DNA from: Ryuthela nishihirai
Lineage: Eukaryota > Arthropoda > Arachnida > Araneae > Heptathelidae
Length of the DNA stretch: 64,000 bases
Direction: 5' to 3'
Assembly (NCBI GenBank): GCA_038380435.1
Contig: JAWZYU010000025.1
Span: 25,334,707 to 25,398,706, forward strand
Shown here: one piece after another, positions 42,656 to 52,260 of the stretch
Position numbering within the stretch: position 1 is the stretch's first letter
Layout of the letters: each line of letters starts with the position of its first letter
Program-made: the position numbers and the translations under genes
The notes under the pieces: model-generated
The model's database searches: none
What the model saw: the letters and a program-made list of their open reading frames with translations, nothing else
Told to the model about the DNA's origin: nothing

Positions 42656-43053
42656 CCAGATCAGTGGTGCACAACCCTAACTTATAGAACACACTTAACA
42701 CATAACTTTACACATAAACCCAATACTTCTCTGAGAAAATTACAAAACTAAGTACATTATTTATCAATTTCTAACAACAAATAATGTCAAATATCGTTCA
42801 AATTTTTGACATCAACATCAATGTTCGCGGACAGCACAAAAAGCAGTGGCAGGCCGAGGGTTCTGCTCCACTGGTGTGGACCAATTCTCCCATCTCAGAA
42901 TCTCCTGCGGTTGAGTAATAATGGAATGCAAAGAAAAGAATCCGTGTACCTGCATTGAGACTCAAATGCCTTTTCAAGCAAAGAGCACCTGTAGCTTGAA
43001 GAAGAAGAAGGGGTCATTGCCACCGACTTGTGAGGTCTTTTCGCTAAGGTGAC
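42656..43053. other. Spacer, no gene seen
   Basis: AT-rich, ending with a (GAA)n-like stretch (CTTGAAGAAGAAGAAGG) before the next repeat. Confidence 0.45.
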
Positions 43054-43807
43054 AGTTTACACTCAGAAGAGGTACACAGAAGAGGTACTTTTACAGAAAG
43101 GAAGAAGTACACAGAAGAGGTACTTTTACAGAAAGGAAGAAGTACACAGAAGAGGTACTTTTACAGAAAGGAAGAGTACACGGAAGAGGTACTTTTACAG
43201 AAAGGAAGAGTACACGGAAGAGGTACTTTTACAGAAAGGAAGAGTACACGGAAGAGGCACTTTTACAGAAAGGAAGAGTACACGGAAGAGGCACTTTTAC
43301 AGAAAGGAAGAAGTACACAGAAGAGGTACTTTTACAGAAAGGAAGAAGTACACAGAAGAGGTACTTTTACAGAAAGGAAGAAGTACACAGAAGAGGTACT
43401 TTTACAGAAAGGAAGAGGTACTTTTACAGAAAGGAAGAGTACACGGAAGAGGTACTTTTACAGAAAGGAAGAAGTACACAGAAGAGGTACTTTTACAGAA
43501 AGGAAGAGTACACAGAAGAGGTACTTTTACAGAAAGGAAGAAGACACAGAAGAGGTACTTTTACAGAAAGGAAGAAGTACACAGAAGAGGTACTTTTACA
43601 AAAAGGAAGAAGACACAGAAGAGGTACTTTTACAGAAAGAAAGAGTACACAGAAGAGGTACTTTTACAGAAAGGAAGAAGACACAGAAGAGGTACTTTTA
43701 CAGAAAGGAAGAAGTACACAGAGAGGTACTTTTACAGAAAGGAAGAAGTACACAGAGAGGTACTTTTACAGAAAAGAAGAAGTACACAGAAGAGGTACTT
43801 TTACAGA
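43054..43807. repeat. 36-bp tandem repeat with 34-35 bp variants, about 21 units
   Basis: The unit contains GAAGAAGTACACAGAAGAGG and TACTTTTACAGAAAGGA. Variants drop one or two A/G/T bases (GAAGAGTACACGG, GAAGACACAG), shifting the frame, yet all three plus-strand frames lack stops. The resulting 264-codon frame is therefore an artefact that cycles between YFYRKEE-, GTFTERK- and EEVLLQKGR-type peptides. Purine-rich strand bias. Confidence 0.95.
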
Positions 43808-43827
43808 AATGATTTACTGAATGATGG

Positions 43828-43898
43828 TCCAGGTGGGACTTGAACCCGGGAACTGCGGATTACGAGCCGGGTACGCTGCCAAATGAACCACCCCCGCC
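43828..43898 (-). mobile_element. SINE-A head remnant
   Basis: GGGACTTGAACCCGGGAAC and GATTACGAGCCGGGTACG followed by ACCACCCCCGCC: an isolated, diverged tRNA-like head at the edge of the 36-bp array. Confidence 0.85.
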
Positions 43899-44031
43899 TG
43901 TTAAAAGTGCAGATGTTTACTCAGTCGATAGCATGCCTGGCTCGTAATCCGCAGTTCCCAGGTTAGAATCCCAAATCTGCCAGCGTTAAACATTTATCTC
44001 CGCTAAATCAAGACGGTATCCTTAATCAGAA

Positions 44032-44410
44032 GGGTCGGGGGTGGCTCAATCGGTAGCACGCCAGGCTCGTAATCTGTAGTTCCCAGGTTCGAGTCCCAGA
44101 TGGGTCAACGTTGAGATTTATCTCCGCAAAATTCCCCGCCATGCCCACGGTCAGTAGGGGACACCGATGGGCTTGGAAAGGCCGCCGTCCGTCGGATGGG
44201 ACGTTAAGCCGTGGCCCCGTGTGCGGGAGAGCCGTACCCTGTGCACTTTAAAGAACACGCTGGATGGCTTTGACGGGAGGCTACCATCTGTCTCCCAACA
44301 GCTGTTCCAGTGGGTCCCCTCCCCCAACTTTCTCTGAGCCTTCGGGGTCCATGTGACCTGGCCATTTAGTCCATGGTGTGCAAAAAAGTACCGCTCAGAG
44401 GTAACCCAAC
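44032..44410 (+). mobile_element. SINE-A, nested, 12-bp TSD
   Basis: Flanked by CCTTAATCAGAA at 44020-44031 and 44411-44422. Head GGTCGGGGGTGGCTCAATCG; the tail has lost AAACA (GTAACCCAA). Confidence 0.95.
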
Positions 44411-44549
44411 CCTTAATCAGAAAGAAGGCACACCAATGGGCTTAGAAAGACCGCTGTCTCTTGGATGGACGTAAAGCCGTGACCCGTGTGCAGGTGAACC
44501 AGAATAAAAGAGCAGATTGGATGGGCCTTGATGGGAGGATACCATCTAT

Positions 44550-44936
44550 TGGGTTGGGTTGTTTTACCTCTGAGCGGCACTTTTTTGCACACCATGGGCT
44601 AAATGGCCAGGCCACAAGAACCCCGAAGGCTCAGAGAAGGTTGGGGGACGGGACCCACTGGAACAGCTGTTGGAAGACAGATGGTATTCTCCCGTCAAGG
44701 CCATCCAGCGTGTTCTTTAACGTGCACAGGGTATGGCTCTCCCGCACACGGAGCCACGGCTTAACGTCCCATCCGACGGATGGCAGCCTTTCCAAGCCCA
44801 TCGGTGTCCCCTACTGACCGTGAGCAGGGCGGGGAATTTTGTGGAAATAAATCTCAACGCTGACCCAGCTGGGACTCAAACCTGGGAACTACAGATTACG
44901 AGCCTGGCGCGCTACCGACTGAGCCACCCGCGCCCC
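44550..44936 (-). mobile_element. SINE-A, nested, full length, 14-bp TSD
   Basis: Flanked by AGGATACCATCTAT at 44536-44549 and 44937-44950. 387 bp, tail TGGGTTGGGTTGTTTTACC to head GAGCCACCCGCGCCCC. Confidence 0.96.
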
Positions 44937-45256
44937 AGGATACCATCTATCTTCTTCTAACAGCTGTCCATTGGGTCCCCTTCTCCAACCATTTCTGAGG
45001 CCTTGGGATCCTTGTGACTTGGCCCAAGAGTGTAAAAAAAATGCTGCTCAGAGGAAATAAAAACTAACTCTTCAGTTCAGCAAAAGATTTCATCACCACC
45101 CTCTCCCAAAGTTGAGTGCAGTGACAAAGAACGTTAACTGTTGTGGCGTGGCGGGCATTGAAAGTAATTCAAAATGAACGAGACCAGTTGCCAATTGTCA
45201 AGAACCAAGCTACAGTTTTTGAGGCTTTAAATTCAAATCGCGCAAGAGATTCAGCG

Positions 45257-45540
45257 GCTGGGTTATTTTACCTCTGAGCGACACTTCTTTGCACACAATG
45301 GGCTGAATAGCTAGGTCATAATGAACCAGAGAAGGTTCGAGGAAGGGGACCCACTGGACAGCTTTTAGGAGACAGATGATAGCTTTCCGTTAAGGCCACC
45401 CAGCTTGTTCTTTAGCGTGCAAAGGGTATGGACTCTCCTAGACACGGTTTTACGTCATGGACGGAAGCATCTCGGAACCGAGGGGCAGAGCTGGGGTTTT
45501 GCACAGTTAAATCTCAACGTTGGCACAGGTGAGACACGAA
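45257..45540 (-). mobile_element. SINE-A, old
   Basis: Tail CTGGGTTATTTTACCTCTG to a decayed body (CACAGTTAAATCTCAACG); large deletion around the central region. Confidence 0.82.
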
Positions 45541-45550
45541 TTTGGGATTT

Positions 45551-46108
45551 TGGGTTGGGTTGTTTTACCTCTGAGCTGCACTTTTTTGCACACCATGGGC
45601 TAAACGGACAGGTCACAAGGACCCTGATGGCTCAGAGAAGATTGGGGGAGGACACCCACTGGAACAGATGTTGGGAGACAGATGGTAGCCGCCCGTCAAG
45701 GCTATCCAGCGTGTTCTTTAACGTGCACAGAGTATGGCTCTCCCGCACACATATGGGCGGGGGTCGGTAGCGCGCCAGGCTCGTAATCTGCAGTTCCCAG
45801 GTTCGAGTCCCAGCTGGGTCAGCGTTGAGATTTATCTCCGCAGAACTCCCCGTCCTGCCCACGGTCAGTAGGGGACACCGATGGGCTTGGAAAGACCGCC
45901 GTCCGTCAAATCGGATGTTAAGCTGTGGGCTCGTGTGCGGGAGAGCCATACCCTGTGCACGTTAAAGGATGGTCTTGACGAAGCGAGGCTACCATCTGTC
46001 CAATGAGTCCCCTCCCCCAACCTTATCTGCGCTTTCAGGGTCTTCGTGACCTGGCCATTTAGCACTTTGTGTGGAAAGAAGTGCCGCTCAGAAACAAAAC
46101 AATACAAC
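45551..46108. mobile_element. Back-to-back SINE-A pair (minus then plus)
   Basis: 45551-45751 is a minus tail half ending CTCTCCCGCACAC; 45752-46108 is a plus copy starting ATATGGGCGGGGGTCGG (head shortened) and ending AAACAAAACAATACAACCC. The junction GCACACATATGGGCGGGG is the same as at 46354-46372, so the two composites are copies of one event. Confidence 0.9.
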
Positions 46109-46164
46109 CCAACTCTGACTTTTTATGGATTATAATCAATTCAAAAACTTTTCTTTCCATTATG

Positions 46165-46835
46165 TTCGGTTGTTTTACCTCTGAGCGGCACTTTTTTGCA
46201 CACCATGGGCTAAATGGACAGGTCACAAGGACCCTGATGGCTCAGAGAAGGTTGGGGAAGGGGACCCACTGGAACAGATGTTGGGAGACAGATGGTAGCC
46301 TCCCGTCAAGGCCATCCAGTGTGTTCTTTAACGTGCATATGGTATGGCTCTCCCGCACACATATGGGCGGGGTCGCTCAGTCGGTAGCGCGCCAGGCTCG
46401 TAATCTGCAGTTCCCAGGTTCGAGTCCCAGCTGGGTCAGCGTTAAGATTTATCTCCGCAGAACTCCCCGCCCTGCCCACGGTCAGTAGGGGACACCGATG
46501 AACTTTAAAAGGCCGCCGTCCGTGGAATGGGACGTTAAGCCGTGGCCACTTGTGTTGGAGAGCCATACCCTGTGCACGTTAAAGAACACGCTGGATGGCT
46601 TTGCCGGGAGGCTACCATCTGTCTCCCAACAGCTGTTCCAGTGGGTCTTCTCCCCCAACATTCTCTGAGGCTTCGGGGTCCTTGTGACCTGGCCATTTAG
46701 CTCATGGTGTGCAAAAAGTGCCGCTCAGAGGTAAAACAACCCAACTCTCCCGCACACGGGCCATGGTTTAATGTCCCATCCGACGGACGGCGGCCTTTCC
46801 AAGCCCATCGGTGTCCCCTACTGACCGTGGGCAAG
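46165..46835 (-). mobile_element. SINE-A split by a younger copy
   Basis: Left part 46165-46360 and right part 46745-46835. Carries the markers ATGGACAGGTCACAAGG and GGAACAGATGTTGGG shared with 45551-45751. Confidence 0.92.
46361..46744 (+). mobile_element. SINE-A, nested, 13-bp TSD
   Basis: Flanked by CTCTCCCGCACAC at 46348-46360 and 46745-46757. Head GGGCGGGGTCGCTCAGTCGG; tail GTAAAACAACCCAA. Confidence 0.95.
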
Positions 46836-46958
46836 GGGGCAATAAGTTAAGGTCACAAGGACTCCAAGTTTGATAAGTGAAGGAAACTGCTGTCCATCTA
46901 TTCGGTAGACAGAGGGAATCCTGCCGTCGGGCACATCCAGCGTGTTCTTTAACGTGTA

Positions 46959-47078
46959 CAGTCGCTCAAAAAAATATCCGAACATTATGGTTTAATACAG
47001 AATTCAGAAAAAATATCTGGCAACGAATTTTTTTTTAGAAATTAGTGATCTGGCAACCTTCGTGTCACGTGACACATG
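46959..47078. mobile_element. MITE-T left half
   Basis: Starts CAGTCGCTCAAAAAAATATC after TA (46957-46958), which here lies in a SINE-A central site (CTTTAACGTGTACA). Ends at the GTGTCACGTGACAC centre and joins SINE-B. Confidence 0.9.
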
Positions 47079-47200
47079 TGAGGATGGCGGGACCTCAGCA
47101 GAAAAACAACCAACACCCATGTCTTACCCGGGGCTCGAACTCGGGCCCCTTTGAGTCAGTAGCCAAGCGCACGAACCACTCTGCCACGGGACGTCTGCAA
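47079..47200 (-). mobile_element. SINE-B fragment with tRNA-like head
   Basis: On the minus strand: CGTGGCAGAGTGGTTCGTGC (box A), CGAGTTCGAGCCCCGGG (box B), AAGACATGGGTGTTGG, TTTTTCTGCTGAGGTCCCG. The 3' body is replaced by MITE-T. Confidence 0.88.
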
Positions 47201-47247
47201 TGTAATTAAAATAAAAATCAAACAACTGAATTTAGTTTCTCTCAAAT

Positions 47248-47342
47248 TAGCGGAGATAAATCTAAATTTTGCGGAGATAAATCTCAACCTGACTCAGCTG
47301 GGACTCGAACCTGGGAACTACAGATTACAAGCCTGGAGCGAA
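47248..47342 (-). mobile_element. SINE-A head fragment
   Basis: GCGGAGATAAATCTCAACC to GAGCCTGGAGCG, about 95 bp, with a small duplication of GCGGAGATAAATCT. Confidence 0.88.
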
Positions 47343-47478
47343 CCAGTTAGGAAAATCTGTCCGAATATCTTTGATCGAGAAAGTAAACCATTATTCTCGG
47401 AAACCTGGTGTAACGCGAAGGTAACGGTGGTGAGCAAGGTGAACTGCAAAATCTCGCCTAGAGTCAACAGAGACAGCA

Positions 47479-47754
47479 TTGCAAACAAACTATCGACAGT
47501 TTACTCTTCCTTCCCTAACCTACAGAGCAAAAGAGCATATTGACCGATCAGATTCCACTGATGCTGATCTGGCTTTGCATTCTTGCACTTTACAGATAAC
47601 AACAAACCTTTGGCTTGCGCAGAAACCTTTGAACTTGGTCGCTGCCGTTCAGTATGCATTCCCATGCAGAGCTATGTTGGAGTGTCGCGTTTATCTTGGA
47701 GCTGATTCAAGCGTTCCATGCGCCACTTATCTCACTTGGAAAAAAAGAAACTGA
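47479..47754 (+). CDS. Unrecognised 92-codon frame, possible 3' exon
   Basis: A + frame ending TYLTWKKRN. A strong pyrimidine-rich acceptor-like run (TTTACTCTTCCTTCCCTAAC then CTACAG) lies inside it near 47503-47525; from there about 76 codons stay open to the stop. It contains four cysteines (HSCTLQ, FPCRAM, LECRVY, VPCATY). No known domain recognised and no polyadenylation signal nearby. Not repeated elsewhere in the window. Could equally be a chance frame. Confidence 0.22.
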   Translation: MQTNYRQFTLPSLTYRAKEHIDRSDSTDADLALHSCTLQITTNLWLAQKPLNLVAAVQYAFPCRAMLECRVYLGADSSVPCATYLTWKKRN

Positions 47755-47920
47755 ATTGCACAAGTATGATTAAGAGCCTTCTTGTGTTCTGTGTTAATGG
47801 AGATCACCTTTTATTGTTAGTAAAGGAGAGGGGAAGGGGAGTTTATTGGGGGGGGGGATTAACGACCTCGGGAAGAAGGTCTCGAAGGAAACCTTTTTTT
47901 TCGTATGCAAGTATATTGTT

Positions 47921-48146
47921 GGATGTTTTACTTCTAAGAGGCCCTTTTTTTCACACAGTGGGCTGAATGGGAAGGTCACAAGGACCCCGAGGGTTCGGAG
48001 AAGGTTGGTGGGGGAGGGGACCCATTGGACAACTGTTAGGAGGCAGATGGTAGCCTCCCGTCAAAGCCATCTAGTGTGTTCTTTAACATGCAGAGTATGG
48101 CTCTCCTGCACACGGGCCATAGTTCAATATCCCTCGGGATGGGCTG
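47921..48146 (-). mobile_element. SINE-A, old, head missing
   Basis: Tail TTGGATGTTTTACTTCTAAG to CAATATCCCTCGG, diverged; the next copy abuts it. Confidence 0.88.
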
Positions 48147-48530
48147 TTGGGTTGTTTTACCTCTGAGCGGCACTTTTTTGCACACCATGGGCTAAATGGC
48201 CAGGTCACATGGAACCCGAAGGCTCAGAGAAGGTTGGGGGAGGGGACCCACTGGAACAGCTGTTGGGAGACAGATGGTAGTCTCCCGTCAAGGCCATCCA
48301 GCGTGTTTTTTATCGTGCACAGGGTATGTTTCTCCCGCACACGGGGCCACGGCTTAACGTCCCATCCGACGGAAGGCGGCCTTTCCAAGCCCATCGGTGT
48401 CCCCTACTGACCGTGGGCAGGGTGGGGAATTTTGCGGAGATAAATCTCAACGCTGACCCTGCTGGGACTCGAACCTGGGGACTACAGATTACGAGCCTGG
48501 CGCGCTACCGACTAAGCCACCCCCGCTCCT
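48147..48530 (-). mobile_element. SINE-A, full length
   Basis: Tail GTTGGGTTGTTTTACC to head AAGCCACCCCCGCTCC. Confidence 0.95.
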
Positions 48531-48626
48531 AGTCCGTGCGGACAAAGGAAATTATTTAGATTGGGATGAATGCAAAACAAATACACTATTGCTACTGTTT
48601 GTAAGATTAATAGAGATAATTAATAG

Positions 48627-48908
48627 GGTTGGGTTGTTTTACCTCTGAGCGGCACTTTTTTGCACACCATGGGCTAAATGGCCAGGTCACATGGACCCCG
48701 AAGGCTCAGAGAATGTTGGGGAGGACCCACTGGGAAGCTGTTGGGAGACAGATGGTAGCCTCCTGTTAAGGCCGTCCAGGGGGGTCTTTAACGTATACAG
48801 GGTATGATCTTCCGTACACGGGGCCACGGCTTAACGTCCCATTTAACGGACGGCTTCTTTTCCAAGTACACCCCGTGTCCCCTACCGACCGTGGGCAGGG
48901 AGGGGGAT
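48627..48908 (-). mobile_element. SINE-A, head missing
   Basis: Tail AGGGTTGGGTTGTTTTACC to GACCGTGGGCAGGGAGGG; CCATCCGACGG mutated to CCATTTAACGG. Confidence 0.93.
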
Positions 48909-49718
48909 TATAATTAATAGGAGTTGTCAATCTGTCTCCTATATCTGTTCAGTGGACTGACTTTTGTGACCATTACTTTTAGCACACTGTTCGAAATAAA
49001 AAAACAACTAAAAATGCTCTTGTCTATTTGTCACAGCTAAAAACTGCGATTCTTTTTTAAGTTACCGGATCTCCACATAAAAAAAAACCCTCTGAAACGG
49101 TGATTCTCTCAAGATCTCGAACGTGCAGTTAAGCAACAGATGAAATTGCTGCCCCCTAGCCAATCACTGGCAGATTCACCTCTCAGCAAAATGCTGTCGC
49201 ACACATCACGCATGAGACACGTGTAGCCCACCATCCCACTGATCCTCCATCTTCTTCCCCTCACCACACGACGACCGGAAGTTTCTGTTCCACCGTGTCG
49301 CTCCCTCACGGTCTGACGCCTCGGACCACAGCTTGTTTACCTACTGACAACCGAGCTACCCCCCCTCCCTAGCAACCCCTCGTGGTAACTGGATACTGTG
49401 TACACACGTCAAACACAGAATGGACGCAGGAATCCGTGATGAGAGAAGTGTGCTGTAATGGCCCACAATACGACCATTTGTTCTCAATATGGACGACGTT
49501 TTTGCAGAATCAACTTTTGATTAAGACGATGTCCAGGGGAGATTATATTTCTGTCAAATGTGGCTGGAGTCAGTGCAAAAAAAAAAACGCGAAGGTAATT
49601 GTTTAGATTATGATGAATAAAAAGAAATAACTATTGCTACTGTCTGCAAGATAGTTAGTGGTTAATATTGTGCATACGGTGTTTGAGTAACATGCTGGAG
49701 ATCACGTGAAAATATTAC
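48909..49718. other. Low-copy spacer with a duplicated flank, no gene assigned
   Basis: 49593-49680 repeats, in the same direction, the 48545-48625 flank (TTTAGATT.GGATGAAT, ACTATTGCTACTGT, GCAAGAT). A 66-codon minus frame at 49109-49309 has no recognised motifs. Confidence 0.45.
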
Positions 49719-50180
49719 AGGTTGGGTTGTTTTACATAGGTTAAATGGCCAGGTTACATGGACCCCGAAGGTTCAGAGAAGGTTGGGGGTTGTTGTTGGG
49801 TTGTTATACCTCTGAGCGGCACTTTTTTGCACACCATGGGCTAAATGGCCAGGTCACATGGACCCCGAAGGTTCAGAGAAGGTTGGGGGGGAGGAGACCC
49901 ATTGGAACAGCTGTTGGAAGACAGATGGTAGCCTCCCGTCAAGACCATCCAGCGTGTTCTTTAACGTGCACAGGGTATGGCTCTCCTGCACACGGGGCCA
50001 CGGCTTTAACGTCCCATCAGACGGACGGCGGCCTTTTCAAGCCCATCGGTGTCCCCTACTGACCGTGGGCAGAGCGGGATATTCTGCGGAGACAAATCTC
50101 AATGCTGACCCTGCTGGGACTCGAACCTGGGAACTGCAGATTACGAGCCTGGCGCGCTACCGACTGAGCCAACCACGCCC
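49719..50180 (-). mobile_element. Two stacked SINE-A copies, second full length
   Basis: A tail piece at 49719-49790 (GGTTGGGTTGTTTTACATAG to GAAGGTTGGGGG) is followed at once by a full copy, 49791-50180, ending GAGCCAACCACGCCCC. Confidence 0.92.
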
Positions 50181-50470
50181 CCCAAGCCCATTGGTGTCCC
50201 CTACTGACCATGGCAGGGCGGGAAATTTTTGCGGAGATAAATCTCAACGCTGACCTAGCTGGGATTCGAACCTGGGAACTGCAGATTACGAGCCTGGTGT
50301 GCTACCGACTGAGCCAACCACGCCCCCCAAGCCCATTGGTGTCCCCTACTGACCATGGCAGGGCGGGAAATTTTTGCGGAGATAAATCTCAATGCTGACC
50401 CAGCTGGGATTCGAACCTGGGAACTGCAGATTACGAGCCTGGAGCGCTATCGACTGAGCCACCCTGCCCC
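50040..50470. repeat. 145-bp triplication of the SINE-A head region
   Basis: The segment from AAGCCCATTGGTGTCCCC to GAGCCAACCACGCCCC follows the parent copy as units at about 50181-50325 and 50326-50470. Each carries a complete tRNA-like head with box A and box B. The three heads differ slightly. Confidence 0.92.
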
Positions 50471-50504
50471 TGAAAATAATTCAGAATTCCGTTATGTCAA
50501 TGGG

Positions 50505-50720
50505 AGTCTAACTTCGAAGATCTATAACTTACAAATATGCGTATAATGGAAAAATGTGATTGAAGATAAAGTTCATAATCAAATCCATTTATATCTCGAT
50601 TTTCAACAATATTCGTTCGGTATCTAAAGTTATGGAAACAGAAAATATAATTGTCTAATATTAAAATAATCATTACGTAAACTTCTAAAATGTATATTTA
50701 TTTCATTAAATGGTTGGAAA
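50505..50720. repeat. Old dispersed repeat of unknown type
   Basis: Blocks TCTATAACTTACAAATATGC, ATATTCGTTCGGTATCTAAA and AACTTCTAAAATGTATAT match 13025-13260 and partly 6174-6225 and 36525-36545. Inverted pieces lie at 14283-14335 and 51280-51440 (CATTTGAGAAGTTATGGAGC). Too diverged to define ends by eye. Confidence 0.5.
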
Positions 50721-50725
50721 CAACT

Positions 50726-51245
50726 TGGGTTGTTTTCCTCTGAACGGTATTTTTTTGCACACAATGGGCTAAATGGCAGGTCACAAGGACCTCGAGGGCT
50801 CAGAGAAAGTTCCGATGGGCTTGGAAAGGCCACCATCCGTCGGATTGGACGTTAAGCCGTGGCCACATGTGCGGCAGAGCCATACCCTGTGCACGTTAAA
50901 GAACACACTGGATGGCCTTGGCGGAGGCTACCATCTGTCTCCCAACAACTGTTCCAGTGGGTCCCCTCCCCCAATCTTCTCTGAGCCTTCGGGGTCCATG
51001 TGACCTGGCCATTTAGCCCGTGGTGTGCAAAAAAGTGCCGTTCAGAGGTAAAACAACCCAACACAGAGAAAGTTGGGGGGACTCGCTGGGCAGTTGTTAG
51101 GAGACAAATGGAAGCTTCCGGCCAAGGCCATCCAGTGTGTGCACATGGTATTTTTTTTCCCGCACACAGGAGCCACTCCCTCGGCATACGGGCTTAACGT
51201 CCAACCAAAGGACGGCGGCCTTTCCAAAGCCCATCTGTGTCCCCC
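50726..51245 (-). mobile_element. SINE-A split by a younger copy
   Basis: Left part 50726-50811 (TTGGGTTGTTTTCCTCTG) and right part 51064-51245 (GGGCAGTTGTTAGGAGAC to CCATCTGTGTCCCCC). Confidence 0.9.
50812..51063 (+). mobile_element. SINE-A, nested, 5'-truncated, 11-bp TSD
   Basis: Flanked by CAGAGAAAGTT at 50801-50811 and 51064-51074. Starts CCGATGGGCTTGGAAAGG; tail GTAAAACAACCCAACA. Confidence 0.95.
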
Positions 51246-51279
51246 TTTTGAAACAACACAATGTTTAAGGTTTGATGTA

Positions 51280-51440
51280 TTACTGTTGTGAAATATTGGA
51301 GCGTCCATAATTCTTTGAATGCTGAACGAATATGGTTGAAAATCGAAATTTAAATACACTTGATTATGGTCTTGAATTTAGCTATAGTTCAGATTTTCCC
51401 ATTAAATGCGCATTTGAGAAGTTATGGAGCTTCGAATTAG
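51280..51440. repeat. Inverted copy of the old dispersed repeat
   Basis: GGAGCGTCCATAATTCTTTG, CATTAAATGCGCATTTGAG and AAGTTATGGAGCTTCG match, in reverse, blocks at 13130-13160 and 6174-6225. Confidence 0.5.
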
Positions 51441-51659
51441 ATATAAGATTCATCTCCACTAATTAATTTCCACCAATTTTTCTCACAGCTTTCAAATGAT
51501 TTCATAACATGGGAATTGTCTAATATTTTGGTAGAGCTGTCACGCCTCAGATCATTGCATCTATGAAACACATCTAAACACAGAGAGTCCAAAAAATAAT
51601 GGTTGGGTTTCGAGTACAAATATTTTGGAGAATATTTTAATTGAAAGTGTACTGAAATA

Positions 51660-52250
51660 GCTTTGAACATACGTGCTTAATTGGTATTCCATTTCTTGCC
51701 ATACACGCTGTTGCATATATCTTGTTACTTGTTCAACCGCTTCTTATTCTGGCTTTCAAATGATTCAGGTTTCAAATTTATTCGATGTAAGCATAAGTCT
51801 TTACATAGCCACACAAGGAAAACAATCACGATATGTGAAATGAGGGATCTTTGGGTGGCCATAGAATAGGACCACCTCTGCCAATCCATTTTTGCCAGGA
51901 AATGTTCCACCAAGACTTCCTCAATATCTCTTGAGTTGGTTGTTTTACCTGTGAGCGGCACTTTTTTTACACACCATGGTCTAAATGGCCAGGTCACATG
52001 GACCCCGAAGGCTCAGAATAGGTTGGAGGAGGGAACACACTGGAACAGCTGTTAGGAGACAGATGGTAGTCTCCCGTCAAGGCCATCCAGTGTGTTCTTT
52101 AACGTGCACAGGGTGTGGCTCTCCCGCACACGGGGCCACGTCTTGACGTCCCATCCGAAGGACGGCGGTCATTCCAAGCCCATCGGTGTCCAATATCTCT
52201 TGAGAAATGTGACGGTGCGCCGATGGTTGAACGTGAAACTATTTGAGTGT
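51660..52250 (-). pseudogene. Dead mariner-type transposase, 3' part
   Basis: On the minus strand, pieces of frame resemble the C-terminal transposase: NFLKRYW-like RDIEEVLVEHFLAKMDWQRW, then in a shifted frame TGGCCACCC..GATCCC (WPP.(S/D)P block), GGCTATGTAAAG (GYVK), and finally EQVTRYMQQRVWQEMEYQL. Stops and frameshifts are frequent, and a SINE-A copy sits inside. Terminal inverted repeats were not located. Assignment rests on motif order only. Confidence 0.5.
51936..52190 (-). mobile_element. SINE-A, 5'-truncated, perfect 14-bp TSD
   Basis: Flanked by CAATATCTCTTGAG at 51922-51935 and 52191-52204. Tail TTGGTTGTTTTACCTG to CATCGGTGTC, with an ACACACC tract variant. Inserted into the dead mariner frame. 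Confidence 0.96.
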
Positions 52251-52260
52251 GGAGAATGTA

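Larger units (their letters stand above)
43905..45065 (+). mobile_element. Old SINE-A interrupted twice
   Basis: Pieces 43905-44031 (head TCAGTCGATAGCATGCC), 44423-44549 (CACACCAATGGGCTTAG) and 44951-45065 (ACAGCTGTCCATTGGG to GAGGAAATAAAAAC) assemble into one diverged copy. The two inserts are listed separately. Confidence 0.88.
46830..47240. repeat. Copy A of an inverted segmental duplication (mate 55246-56055)
   Basis: Shared, in reverse complement: GGGGGCAATAAGTTAAGG, AGTTTGATAAGTGAAGG, CTATTCGGTAGACAGAGGG, a half MITE-T, a SINE-B piece with GGGCCCCTTTGAGTCAGTAG, and TCAAACAACTGAATTTAG. This copy lacks the SINE-A found in the mate. Confidence 0.92.

Noticed and set aside
43049..43843. 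264-codon open frame, the longest in the window
   Set aside because: It lies wholly in the 36-bp tandem repeat and cycles through the three stop-free frames of the unit. No protein signature.
45405..50062. Dozens of 60-140 codon frames with recurring peptides such as SHPTDGGLSKPIG, GPCDLAI and NVPSDGRRPFQAH, here and across the window
   Set aside because: All are readings of SINE-A in different frames. The same peptides appear at every copy, so they are not genes.
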